DNA of 64,000 nt from G963674685 sp963674685 (GTDB taxonomy: Bacteria; Lernaellota; Lernaellaia; JACKCT01). The stretch is from the NCBI GenBank assembly GCA_963674685.2, contig CAXXWT010000002.1:372001-436000 (forward strand), in the 5' to 3' direction. A program made the translations under genes and the position numbers. How positions within the stretch are numbered: position 1 is the stretch's first letter; each line of letters begins with the position of its first letter. Positions 9,579 to 17,492 of this stretch are shown here, one piece after another. The notes below the pieces were generated by a model, which searched no databases, was not told where the DNA came from, and saw only the letters and a list, made by a program, of their open reading frames with translations.

Positions 9579-10694
9579 TCACCAGCCCATAATTTTATGG
9601 CAACCGGCGCAGACCTCAGGAAAAGGATAGGCGCGCAGAATCTCGTCCCGTTCTTTCTCGAACTCCCCAAGTTTTGCAAGCGCCTGCCAGGCGTCGGCGC
9701 TGCGTATTCGGCGATGAAATCGCGCTTCGGCGTTCAGGCGCATGATGAAATTCGCCGTAAAAACCTTTCGGGTTTTACCGGCGAGGATTTCCGTCAAATT
9801 CTGATCCGCCAGATGCCCGTAAGACGTTTGCTTGATTTCACGCATGACGGAAAAATCTTGACGGGGGATCGCGCCTTCAACAGGAAAAAGCAGATTCACG
9901 CAAGGTCCCACCCTTCCGTCGGCGGTGACGAAGGCGAACTTGAGCGGATTCAGCGCGCACGCAAGCCTTTCCTCCGGTTCCGTAGTCGGTCCGCGAAACT
10001 TGACGCGCAATTTCCCGGATGCGGTTTCGGCCTCGCGCAGGTGTTTTCCGACTTCCGACCGCAATCCGTTTTCATCGAAGGCAGACTGGTCAAGAAGATG
10101 CCGCGTGGGCGTGACGTCGAGATGGGTCGCGAAGAAATCCTTCACGCCGGCTTTTGCGCCGCGCTTTAGGATCGAGGGCAAATCTCCCGCGTTTTCTCGC
10201 GTGAGAAGATAGCTGATCTGCACTTTGATGCGGTTTTTCGTTTCACGGGCGCCGCGGGTCAGCTTTTCAATGCCGTCCATGATTTTTTCGATTTCCGATC
10301 CGTCGCGCAAACGCGCGTGGTGTTTCTTGTCGCCCGCGACGGAAACGGTCAGAAGGTCGACGCCTTCGCGCAATATCCAGTCCGCGGCGGATTCCAGCAG
10401 GTCGCCGTTGGTCGTAAAACCCACCTTCGCGCCGGATTTTTTCGCCTCACGCGCCATTTGCGGCAAGGCGGGATGGCAAAGCGGCTCGCCCCAGCCCTGC
10501 AAATACACATATTCCGCTTGGCCGAAGGCGGGCGTAGCTTTTTTCCAAAGCTCGTCGCTCATGTCGATGTTTTGCCACTTGTTCGACAGCGCTGAACGCG
10601 GGCAGAGGCCGCATTGGCGCGTGCAGCGGCTGCTGACTTCTATTTGCAGCGCCGTGAGCGGGCGTTTTTTTAAGCGGAAAAACATAGTTTTCAT
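9579..10694 (-). CDS. radical SAM protein with SPASM-like C-terminus
   Basis: Radical S-adenosylmethionine enzyme of unknown substrate (371 aa). The [4Fe-4S] motif CTRQCGLC (CX3CX2C) lies near residue 24, followed by the GWGEPLCHP segment (the GGE-like SAM-binding motif) near residue 66. The C-terminal third has Cys residues in LACALNPLKFAF, GRVGPCVNL and VCAGCHKIMGW, consistent with a SPASM or twitch-type auxiliary cluster. It is unrelated in detail to the radical SAM gene at 55.9 kb. No precursor peptide or partner was recognised nearby apart from the ThrRS editing-domain gene just downstream. Confidence 0.85.
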   Translation of the reverse strand: MKTMFFRLKKRPLTALQIEVSSRCTRQCGLCPRSALSNKWQNIDMSDELWKKATPAFGQAEYVYLQGWGEPLCHPALPQMAREAKKSGAKVGFTTNGDLLESAADWILREGVDLLTVSVAGDKKHHARLRDGSEIEKIMDGIEKLTRGARETKNRIKVQISYLLTRENAGDLPSILKRGAKAGVKDFFATHLDVTPTRHLLDQSAFDENGLRSEVGKHLREAETASGKLRVKFRGPTTEPEERLACALNPLKFAFVTADGRVGPCVNLLFPVEGAIPRQDFSVMREIKQTSYGHLADQNLTEILAGKTRKVFTANFIMRLNAEARFHRRIRSADAWQALAKLGEFEKERDEILRAYPFPEVCAGCHKIMGW

Positions 10695-10985
10695 ACTCCG
10701 AAATTATTGACGCCTCCGGCCGTTTTCCCGGGCCACCGATAAAGAAACTATGCTTTTACAAATCCCGCAACAATCACAGCCGGCTGTACTACATGCGACG
10801 TGCCGAACTGAGACATTTTGCCAGGCGCAAAATGTGTGACGCACTCGCTACTACTCTGCGAAGCGGCGCTTCGCTGCGAAGCACGAGCCTCGAGTGTGGA
10901 GGAAACATTGCCGCTGATGAAATAATTTCAATTTTCAGATCGGCCGTCTGCGACATCGTGCCGCGAAGTGTTGGCGCCGTCAATT

Positions 10986-11458
10986 TTAAGAATCGTCATC
11001 GATGGGATATTGATCGGCCAGATCCTTCGCGACGCCGCCGGCGCCGGCGATGGCGCCGTAAATCTGAACCGTTTCCCGGGGAATGCGCGGCTTGGCGGGA
11101 TTGATCGTGTCCACGGCGGCGAATCCGGCGTACTTCGCGATCTCGGTCACGATCGTTTCGGGATCGAGCCATCCCCGCTCGGCGCACCCTTCCGGGTCCC
11201 GTCGTGGATTCAGCGCGGCAGCGTGTAGTGATGCAGCGTCGCGAGCGGCGTCATGTTGCGCTGCGCCAGCGCCGCGAAAACGTCGTGGTAATGCTCCAGG
11301 GCCGCCTGATCCGCGACGTCGTTCACATCGTCATTCGCGTCATCGTCCGCGTCGTCGCCGCCTTCCGAATCATCCGAGCCATCATCGTCACCGCACGCAC
11401 TCAGAAACAGAAACGGAATGAGGAATAATGAGATCAGGCTTTTATGCATGGCGGTCAT
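10986..11458 (-). pseudogene. decayed GH1 (beta-glucosidase-like) lipoprotein gene
   Basis: The first 82 codons read a lipoprotein signal (LFLSACGDDDG), an Asp-rich linker (DDADDDANDDVND) and then LEHYHDVFAALAQRNMTPLATLHHYTLPR, the beta-strand-4 region of family 1 glycosidases. A stop follows. Moving one frame, the sequence resumes as WLDPETIVTEIAKYAGFAA, the next GH1 element, and then jumps to a GH1-like C-terminus (PRIPRETVQIYG) ending at 10986. The acid/base and nucleophile regions (~250-300 codons) are absent. So there is one frameshift plus a large internal deletion in what was a lipid-anchored GH1 enzyme. Confidence 0.75.
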
Positions 11459-11733
11459 TGTCTTAAAACTCTCCGGGATGAGATTTCAGCGCTAACGTTA
11501 TCCCACTTACGCGCGCGTTTCAAAGTGATGGATCATAACCGGTCCCGTGAGGGACTCAAAGACAAGAACCCTCCATTTTAGAGACAGTCGATTTTTCCTG
11601 ACTTCAACACCATGCTCTTTCACATACTCCAAGCACTTAAAATCATAAGAAGTGGGTTTTGATTTAGGGTGTCTGGAAGCATCGACAGTTGAAACAAAAG
11701 CCGCGAATGACAGACACGCTTCAAATCAGCAGC

Positions 11734-12351
11734 TTAGTCGCCGCCGCCTTCGTCCATGGCGTTGCGGCCTTTTAAGGCCAGACCCAGGGTTACGGAGTCG
11801 GCATATTCCAGTTCGCTTCCGGCGGGAACGCCGTGGGCGATGCGCGAAACCTTCACGCCGCAGGCCTTGAGCGCGTCGGCGATGTAATGCGCCGTGGCCT
11901 CGCCTTCCCGATTGGGATTCGTCGCCAGAATAATTTCACGCACCTGGTCGCTTTTCGCCCGGTCCATCAGTTCGGCGATGCGAATCGCGTCGGGACCCAC
12001 GTTGTCCAGGGGCGATAACGCGCCGTGAAGCACGTGGTAAACTCCCTGATAGGCGCCGATGCGCTCGAAGGCCGCCACGTCCGGCGGTTGCTCGACCACG
12101 CAGATCGTCGAATGGTCGCGGCCGGCGCCCGCGCAGATTTTGCAAGGTTGCACGTCGGTGAGATTGAAGCATTTTTCGCACAGGCGGATGCGCTCTTTCA
12201 CGCCGGTGACGGCGTCGGCGAACTGCCGGGCGTCCTCGTCGGTGAGGCGGAGGATATAGTAGGCGATGCGGGTGGCGTTTTTCTCGCCGATTCCCGGAAG
12301 GCGCTTGAGTTGCGCCACGAGGTCGTTGATCGGTCCGGCGTCAAAAGACAT
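11734..12351 (-). CDS. recR: recombination mediator RecR
   Basis: Works with RecF/RecO to load RecA at gaps (205 aa, normal length). Seen in order: the N-terminal helix-hairpin-helix (LVAQLKRLPGIGEKNATRIA), the Cys4 zinc finger CEKC-X8-CKIC, and the Toprim domain with ICVVEQPPDVAAFE and ILATNPNREGEATAHYIA, then the C-terminal VPAGSELEYADSVTLGLAL. It is the last gene of the SRP RNA-dnaX-ybaB-recR cluster, an order kept in many bacteria. Confidence 0.97.
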   Translation of the reverse strand: MSFDAGPINDLVAQLKRLPGIGEKNATRIAYYILRLTDEDARQFADAVTGVKERIRLCEKCFNLTDVQPCKICAGAGRDHSTICVVEQPPDVAAFERIGAYQGVYHVLHGALSPLDNVGPDAIRIAELMDRAKSDQVREIILATNPNREGEATAHYIADALKACGVKVSRIAHGVPAGSELEYADSVTLGLALKGRNAMDEGGGD

Positions 12352-12601
12352 GATTTATTTCAACTTTCGCGTTTGTTACGAGGTATTAAAGCAAGATCCG
12401 TCGCCCGCTAAAGCGGGCAATATAAATAAATAAATTGCTTATTCCCCCGGGCTAAAAGCCCGGGGCTATTATCTTTCGCCTCTGACGAGGCTCTTTTTTC
12501 TCGCCGCTATTTACCCGCTTACTCATTCGCCTTCGTTACAACTCAGGCGAATCTGCCGTGCGCGGCTCTGTTCTAACCACTGGCCGCTGGTCACTAACCA
12601 C
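12352..12601. repeat. recR-ybaB spacer with two CTAAA-loop palindromes
   Basis: A 250-bp spacer inside a normally tight gene cluster. It holds two hairpins of the same design: GCCCGC-TAAA-GCGGGC near 12399-12415 and CCCCCGGGC-TAAAA-GCCCGGGG near 12445-12468, then GCCTC-TGAC-GAGGC followed by TTTTTT near 12479-12500. These are of the dispersed palindromic repeat type. They could affect transcript stability between ybaB and recR. Confidence 0.5.
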
Positions 12602-12925
12602 TCACTTGAGGTTGCCCAGAATTTCCTGGATATTGAGGCCTCCGGCGATTTTGTTCATTTCCTCGGCGGCCAAAGCCTTGGATTTTCGCATGGCCTCGTT
12701 GACGGCGGACAGGATCATGTCCTGCAGCATCTCCATGTCTCCAAGCTCGACGGCTTCGGGCTTGATCTGAATGCCGATAAGTTCCTGCTTGCCGTTGGCC
12801 CGGGCGACGACAACGCCGCCGCCGACCGCGGCTTCCACAACGCGGGCGCCCAGTTCTTCCTGCAATTGCGCGATATTGGACTGCGCGTCTTTGGCCGCTT
12901 TTATGATATCCATGAAATTCTTCAT
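12602..12925 (-). CDS. ybaB: nucleoid-associated protein YbaB/EbfC
   Basis: Small DNA-binding protein (107 aa) of the YbaB/EbfC family. It shows the family features: an N-terminal coiled helix (MKNFMDIIKAAKDAQSNIAQLQEEL), a beta hairpin (VVEAAVGGGVVVARANGKQELIGIQI) and a C-terminal helical segment (LQDMILSAVNEAMRKSKAL). Located 37 bp downstream of dnaX on the same strand, its usual place. Confidence 0.93.
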   Translation of the reverse strand: MKNFMDIIKAAKDAQSNIAQLQEELGARVVEAAVGGGVVVARANGKQELIGIQIKPEAVELGDMEMLQDMILSAVNEAMRKSKALAAEEMNKIAGGLNIQEILGNLK

Positions 12926-12962
12926 ATCTTTTTCCCGTCTGATCCGTTGCGAAGCATAAGTA

Positions 12963-14636
12963 TTACGACCGCGAGGGCGTGACCTTGATCTCCGCTCCGG
13001 GGAATTGTTTCATCAATGTGCTGACCGTCGGGTTTTTCATCACCGTGCGACGTCTTTCTTCAAGCTTTTTTTCCATGTCCTGCTTTTGTTCTCTGGCTTC
13101 CATTTCCTCGACGTCGATTCCGGAAGATTCGATTTCGGTCACTTGAAAAGTCGCCGCGTCGCCGAAGACTTCCTTGACGATTTCCTCCATCTTGCCCGCG
13201 CCGGATTTGACGACATCGGCGTCGAAGCCCGGTTGTACGAGAATCGATACGCGCCCGGCCTCGATCGTCACCACGCCGCGTTCCAGCGCCGAGTGCAGTT
13301 GAAGATCCGCCTTTCTGACGGTTTCCAGAAAACCCTCGCGATTCGAGCGGGCTTTTTTGCTGTCATCGGGTTTATTGACCGGCGCTGTTTCTACCGCCTT
13401 TTTTTTTTCGGCGCTTTTTGCGGGCGCGGCGCCGCGGGCTCCGGAGCTGCCGCCGCCGCTTGGCAAGGGGGGATCGGGAAACTTTCCCGCGGCCAGGGCT
13501 TTGCGCAAACGCCCGATTTCCATGGCGAGGTCGTCCAGCGGCCTGACCGGCTGCGCCAGGGCCAGGCGAAGCAGCACCATTTCCAGAACCAGGCGCGAAT
13601 TGGCCGAACGCGTGATTTCCTCCTCGCTTTCCACGAGGATGGAAAAGAGATTTTCCAGGGTTTCCACCGATTGGTTTTTCGCCTGCGCGATCAGTTGATC
13701 GAGTTCGTCGGCGGAGGCGTTGATCATGCTCTGCGGGTTTCCGGCGATTTTCGCGACGATCAGGTTGCGGAAATGCTCCATGAGATCGCCGTAAAACTGC
13801 TTCACGTCCCAGGCCAGTTCCGAAAGCTTGTCGAAAATTTCCAGGGTCTTGCCGGGTTTGCCGTCCAGGATATTGGCCGACAGATCCAAAAGCACCTGCC
13901 TGTCCATGATGCCCAATAGTTCGGCGAGATCGCTCACGGAGCAGTCGGCGCCGGCGAAGGACACCGCCTGGTCGAGAAAGCTCAACGCGTCGCGGATCGA
14001 ACCTTCGGCCTTGCGCGCGATCAGCGCCAGCTTGTCTTCGCCGTATTCGATTCCCTCGCTGTCGACGATCATTTTGATGTGCGCCTGAATATCACGCAGC
14101 GCAATCGCCTTGAGGTCGTATTTCTGGCAGCGGGAAAGGATGGTTTCGGGAATCTTGTCCGGCTCCGTGGTGGCGAACATGAAAACCACGTGCGGCGGAG
14201 GTTCTTCCAGCGTTTTGAGAAGGGCGTTGAAGGCGTCCTTCGTGAGCATATGCACTTCGTCGATGATGATGATTTTATTGCGGGAATGCTGGGGCAGATA
14301 TTTGACCTGTTCACGCAAATCGCGCACGTCGTCGATGCCGCGATTGGACGCGCCGTCGATTTCGAAAACATCCACCGAGTTGCCCTTCGTAATCTCCAGG
14401 CAGCTCTGGCACTTGTTGCAGGGCGTTGGCGTCGGGCCGGTTTCGCAGTTGATGGCCTTGGCGAAGATGCGCGCCACGGTGGTTTTTCCCACGCCGCGCG
14501 TGCCGGAAAAGATATAGCCGTGCGCGATGCGGTCCGACTCGATGGCCGCGGCCAGAGTCCGCGTGACGTGGCGCTGGCCGACGACTTCGTCGAAGGTCTG
14601 CGGGCGGTATTTTCGGGCAAAAACCAGATAGGACAT
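12963..14636 (-). CDS. dnaX: DNA polymerase III subunit gamma/tau
   Basis: Clamp-loader ATPase of the replisome (557 aa). The N-terminus SYLVFARKYRPQTFDEVVGQ is diagnostic. The Walker A motif GTRGVGKTTVARIFAKAINC lies near residue 46, four Cys of the zinc module (CETGPTPTPCNKCQSC) follow, then DEVHMLTKDAFNALLKTLEE with the Walker B acidic pair and the sensor-1 segment FATTEPDKIPETILSRCQ. The C-terminal third has a low-complexity Gly/Ala/Lys linker and a tau-like tail. The start is placed at 14636 (MSYLVF); the frame stays open 45 codons further upstream, but that part runs into the SRP RNA gene. No clear slippery A-run for gamma/tau frameshifting was noted. Confidence 0.96.
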   Translation of the reverse strand: MSYLVFARKYRPQTFDEVVGQRHVTRTLAAAIESDRIAHGYIFSGTRGVGKTTVARIFAKAINCETGPTPTPCNKCQSCLEITKGNSVDVFEIDGASNRGIDDVRDLREQVKYLPQHSRNKIIIIDEVHMLTKDAFNALLKTLEEPPPHVVFMFATTEPDKIPETILSRCQKYDLKAIALRDIQAHIKMIVDSEGIEYGEDKLALIARKAEGSIRDALSFLDQAVSFAGADCSVSDLAELLGIMDRQVLLDLSANILDGKPGKTLEIFDKLSELAWDVKQFYGDLMEHFRNLIVAKIAGNPQSMINASADELDQLIAQAKNQSVETLENLFSILVESEEEITRSANSRLVLEMVLLRLALAQPVRPLDDLAMEIGRLRKALAAGKFPDPPLPSGGGSSGARGAAPAKSAEKKKAVETAPVNKPDDSKKARSNREGFLETVRKADLQLHSALERGVVTIEAGRVSILVQPGFDADVVKSGAGKMEEIVKEVFGDAATFQVTEIESSGIDVEEMEAREQKQDMEKKLEERRRTVMKNPTVSTLMKQFPGAEIKVTPSRS

Positions 14637-14691
14637 GATCGATCGCCGGCTCGAAGCAAAGCGGCCGCGCTTCGATGAAAATCCGGGAGCC

Positions 14692-14960
14692 AAAAGACCG
14701 TACACCCTCCATCGACCCGACATCAATACCGGCGTTTTCCATCGGCTGCCAATCCAGGCGGTCCACGGCACACGAGAACATTCCGCTTACCGCTGCTTCC
14801 TTCCGGACCTGACGGGATTCACAGCATCTCGTTGCGTGGGACCCGGGCGGCTGACCGGCGGAACGGACCCGGATTGAAGCCAAAGCCTCAAAAAGGGGAT
14901 TCGACCCCGCTATAGCCACGGGCGACAAGGAGCGGCTAACTCCCCGCCTAGTACGGTCAT
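14692..14960 (-). ncRNA. ffs: signal recognition particle RNA, large bacterial form
   Basis: Read on the minus strand, it contains the Ffh-binding hairpin core GTCAGGTCCGGAAGGAAGCA, flanked by the long stem GTCCCACGCAACGAG / CTCGTGTGCCGTGGAC. Upstream is an Alu-domain-like 5' part (GGCGGGGAGTTAGCCG, then GCTATAGCGGGGTCGAATCC). The ends pair: GACCGTAC near 14958 with GTACGGTC near 14696, and the latter is followed by TTTT, which also serves as terminator. Length is ~269 nt, like Bacillus scRNA rather than the ~110-nt 4.5S RNA. It sits immediately upstream of dnaX, as in many genomes. Confidence 0.9.
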
Positions 14961-15307
14961 TTGGGCCCCGGATGTGAAAGAACGCGTTATTCCCCCTCGG
15001 GAGCAACAGACTATATCGACAGCCGCCGCCGGGCGTCAAGGGAGTTGTTGGAGCACAGACGACAATACGGTGTTTTGGAGTGCTGGTCAAAGTCACGTGC
15101 AGACTGTTTCAAAAAAGGGCGGGTATATGCTCTCCTTAGGCAGTTGCAAGCAAAATAGTAATTTGTTATAAAAACATATAATTGTTGTTCAAGAGTGCAA
15201 ATAAAACTATGGAATGCGCGAATGGTCGATAATGGTAGGCTTATTCCCGTATGGAATTATGGAGTTGGGCTTTCGGGAGTTTATTAAATGTAAAAGGATG
15301 GTTGAAA
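14961..15307. other. spacer between SRP RNA gene and short peptide gene
   Basis: About 350 bp that becomes AT-rich after 15130. It should contain the SRP RNA promoter (minus strand) and the promoter of the peptide gene (plus strand). It does not contain the TTGACT...TTA(A/G)TT promoter block found in front of the two related peptides at 60.6 and 62.1 kb. Nothing else was recognised. Confidence 0.4.
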
Positions 15308-15436
15308 ATGAATAATCAAAAGAAAAAGGTTATAGCTCGCAAGGGTGGCGCTCACGAAGCGAAAAAGCCATCTTACAAGGCTCCGAAGCTCCTTGTCCAC
15401 AGCGGCGCTGAATTTGGGCGCACGTCAGGATTGTGA
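15308..15436 (+). pseudogene. short peptide related to the 60-62 kb peptides, interrupted by an ISKra4-type IS
   Basis: ATG at 15308 preceded by AGGATGG. The native part encodes 36 residues with a Lys-rich start (MNNQKKKVIARKGG) and then SYKAPKLLVHSGAEF. This matches the AYKSPKLVVHSGSDF of the peptides at 60632 and 62141 residue by residue. Exactly after codon TTT (15415) the IS terminal inverted repeat begins; reading into the IS adds GRTSGL and a stop. The Cys-containing C-terminal part (ACSGTPDFY in the relatives) is therefore lost. Beyond the IS, at 17234, the frame would go on as WRYFSCRL, so the original end cannot be restored with certainty. Confidence 0.7.
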
Positions 15437-15502
15437 TGTGCAGTCGGGAAGGGTATTGCATTGGGGCAATCTTGCGAATATGATATTCGCAAGGAGGTTA
15501 CT

Positions 15503-15916
15503 ATGTCCAATATGCCCACTCTTCCGGTTCCTGTCCGAGATCTTTTGTTAAGGCTGATCGAACCTCGTCCCATGCGGAGGGGTTCGGTGTCGGAACGCTA
15601 CGTGAAGTGCGGCAAGAAGGGTTGTCGTTGCGCCACCGATCCTTCGGCGCGTCACGGTCCCTACGTCAGTTGGGTTCGCGTCGTCGGCAAAAAGACCGTG
15701 TCCCAATGGATCAATCGTGAGAACGCCGATCTTTTACGTCATCAAGTCGAGGCTGGCCAAGAATTTCGGCGTTTGATCGAGGCCTATTGGAAGGCCTGTG
15801 AACAATGGGCGGACGCAGAGTTGAAGGAAGCGCAGGCCGCCTCGGAGGAGGCGGCGAAAAAGGGGGCTTCAAAATCGCCTTCGCGGCGGAAATCGAAGCC
15901 GAAATCGAGGCGCTGA
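15503..15916 (+). CDS. DUF6788-like IS accessory protein (ORFA)
   Basis: 137 aa, preceded by a strong AAGGAGG. The central part MRRGSVSERYVKCGKKGCRC followed by HGPYVSWVRVVGKKTVSQWI is a Cys-containing module often encoded next to transposases of this kind; its role is unknown. The C-terminus is Ala/Glu- then Lys/Arg/Ser-rich. The last 112 bp overlap the transposase gene. A possible -1 slippery heptamer (A AAG GGG at 15859-15865) lies in the overlap and would fuse this protein to the transposase frame. Confidence 0.75.
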   Translation: MSNMPTLPVPVRDLLLRLIEPRPMRRGSVSERYVKCGKKGCRCATDPSARHGPYVSWVRVVGKKTVSQWINRENADLLRHQVEAGQEFRRLIEAYWKACEQWADAELKEAQAASEEAAKKGASKSPSRRKSKPKSRR

Positions 15917-17205
15917 TCGGTCCGGAAACGGCTTCGGGAATCGATTTCGAGGCGATTGAGACGGCGGTGAGGCGGCAGGCCTTGGTTGTGGCGGCGCGTG
16001 CGGTGGAGTGTCGTCTTAACGCGGACGAATCGGATCATGCGGGGCCGACGCTCCCGTGCCGTTGCGGAAAAGCGGCGCGGTACGCGGGGCGACGGAAGAA
16101 GACCTTCCGGACGGTGTTGGGCGAGATGACCTTGCTTCGTGCGTATTATCACTGCGAGGCGTGCCGTAAGGGATTCTGTCCGCGGGATCGTGACTTGGGG
16201 ATGGAGGAGGGATCGTTGTCGCCGGCGCTGGTGCGGATGACCGGCCTCACGGCCTCGATGGTGAGTTTCGCCGAAGGGGAGACCTTGCTGAGGGAATTGG
16301 GCGGCGTCGCGGTGGACACCAAGCAGGTGGAGCGGACGGCGGAGGCGTTGGGCCGGGAAATCGCCGAGGCGGAGCAGGAAGGAGATGAGTCGGGGGAGCC
16401 TTTGGCGCCGACAATGTACCTGGGGATGGACGGCACGGGCCTGCCGATGCGCAAGGAGTATCTGGCGGGCCGGGCGGGAAAACAGCCGGACGGATCGTCG
16501 AAAACTCGCGAGGTCAAGCTCGTCACGACGTGGACGGCGGAATCCCGGAACAAGGACGGGACGCCGGAGCGGGACGACGGGTCGGTGACGTACTCTGCCG
16601 CGATCGAAAGCGCGGCGCAGGCGGACACGGACGAGACGCCGTCGGCGTTTGCGGAACGCGTGGAGCGCCAGGCGCGGCGGACGGGATTCGACAAGGCCCG
16701 GCGGCAGGTGGTTTTGGGCGACGGAGCGCCGTGGATCTGGAATCTGGCCGACGAGCGCTTTCCCGACGCGATTCAGATCGTGGATCGCTTCCACGTCAAG
16801 CAGCATCTCTCCGACGTGGGCAAAGTGATCTACGGGGCGACCAGCGACACGGCGGCGACGTGGGCGAAGCGGCGATGTGACGAACTCGACGAAGGACGCC
16901 TGAACGAGTTGATGCGCGCCTTGCGCCGCCACGCCGAAACAAACGAACAGGCGCGCAAATGCGCCAAGTACATCCACCGAAATCGACAAAGGATGCGCTA
17001 CCCGGAATTCCGAAAGAAAGGTCTGTGCACCTCGACGGGGGTCGTCGAGGCCGGATGCAAACTCGTCGTCGGCACGCGCCTCAAACGGGCGGGGATGCAT
17101 TGGACGCTCCGAGGCGCTAACGCCATCATCGCCCTGCGATGCTGCATCCTGAGCGGACGCTTCGAGGATTTCTGGGAACGACGGGCCGAAAGACACGCAT
17201 CATGA
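15805..17205 (+). CDS. ISKra4-family transposase
   Basis: DDE-type transposase (466 aa from the first ATG; the N-terminal ~25 residues overlap the preceding gene and may not be used). Recognised by the zinc-finger-like CRCGKAARYAGRRKKTF...YHCEACRKGFCPRD, YLGMDGTGLPMR (first Asp), VLGDGAPWIWNLADERFPDA (second Asp) followed by IVDRFHVKQHL, and STGVVEAGCKLVVGTRLKRA (Glu) near the C-terminus. All three catalytic acids appear present and the frame is intact. It could be translated by its own start or by -1 frameshifting from ORFA. Confidence 0.88.
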   Translation: MGGRRVEGSAGRLGGGGEKGGFKIAFAAEIEAEIEALIGPETASGIDFEAIETAVRRQALVVAARAVECRLNADESDHAGPTLPCRCGKAARYAGRRKKTFRTVLGEMTLLRAYYHCEACRKGFCPRDRDLGMEEGSLSPALVRMTGLTASMVSFAEGETLLRELGGVAVDTKQVERTAEALGREIAEAEQEGDESGEPLAPTMYLGMDGTGLPMRKEYLAGRAGKQPDGSSKTREVKLVTTWTAESRNKDGTPERDDGSVTYSAAIESAAQADTDETPSAFAERVERQARRTGFDKARRQVVLGDGAPWIWNLADERFPDAIQIVDRFHVKQHLSDVGKVIYGATSDTAATWAKRRCDELDEGRLNELMRALRRHAETNEQARKCAKYIHRNRQRMRYPEFRKKGLCTSTGVVEAGCKLVVGTRLKRAGMHWTLRGANAIIALRCCILSGRFEDFWERRAERHAS

Positions 17206-17254
17206 CCTCATCTCACAATCCTGACGTGCGCCCTGGCGTTACTTCAGTTGTCGC

Positions 17255-17329
17255 TTAGAAATCCAGCACATAGCGGTCAATGTACGTGGGGCCGAGTTGC
17301 CCCTTGACCCAGATGAGGTCCGGGCCGGT
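17255..17329 (-). pseudogene. duplicated 3' end of a lipoprotein gene
   Basis: Minus-strand fragment encoding TGPDLIWVKGQLGPTYIDRY then VLDF and a stop. It copies the last 24 residues of the lipoprotein gene at 19530-20801 (TGPDLIWVKGQLGPTYIYRY then ELDFGV). About 70 bp align at roughly 90 percent identity. Upstream of it the similarity ends abruptly. Together the two copies bracket the AT-rich gene at 17493-19484. Confidence 0.75.
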
Positions 17330-17492
17330 GACGGGAACTGGAAAACTCAAATCTGGAATCCACCAGTAGCTTATCAATGTTGAATACTGGTCATCCGAAT
17401 CGTTTTGTGTCATTGATAAAATGAGAGACGTAAGATAAAGTCGAATAAGGCAAATCTGCCAATCTTTAAAGGAAATTTCGGGATCGGTAGTC

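Larger units (their letters stand above)
15416..17233 (+). mobile_element. ISKra4-type insertion sequence (1,818 bp)
   Basis: Bounded by perfect 21-bp terminal inverted repeats: GGGCGCACGTCAGGATTGTG(A) at 15416-15436 and its exact reverse complement at 17213-17233. It holds two overlapping genes, a small DUF6788-like protein and an ISKra4-type transposase. The flanks (GCTGAATTT | TGGCGTTAC) show no clear target duplication. Perfect termini and intact reading frames indicate a recent, possibly active insertion. It broke the peptide gene at 15308. Confidence 0.9.

Noticed and set aside
11559..11580. Third copy of the GAGACTGTCG element near 11.57 kb
   Set aside because: Only ~11 bp resemble the terminal repeat (GAGACAGTCGA); no inner arms or second end were found.
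14636..14771. N-terminal extension of DnaX by 45 codons
   Set aside because: The extension runs into the SRP RNA gene, and known DnaX proteins begin with the SYLVFARKYRP-like sequence.
15784..17196. Long antisense open frame (470 codons) over the transposase gene
   Set aside because: It is a mirror of a GC-rich gene with strong third-position bias; Arg/Pro/His-rich translation, no family motif, and the sense strand has a clear transposase.
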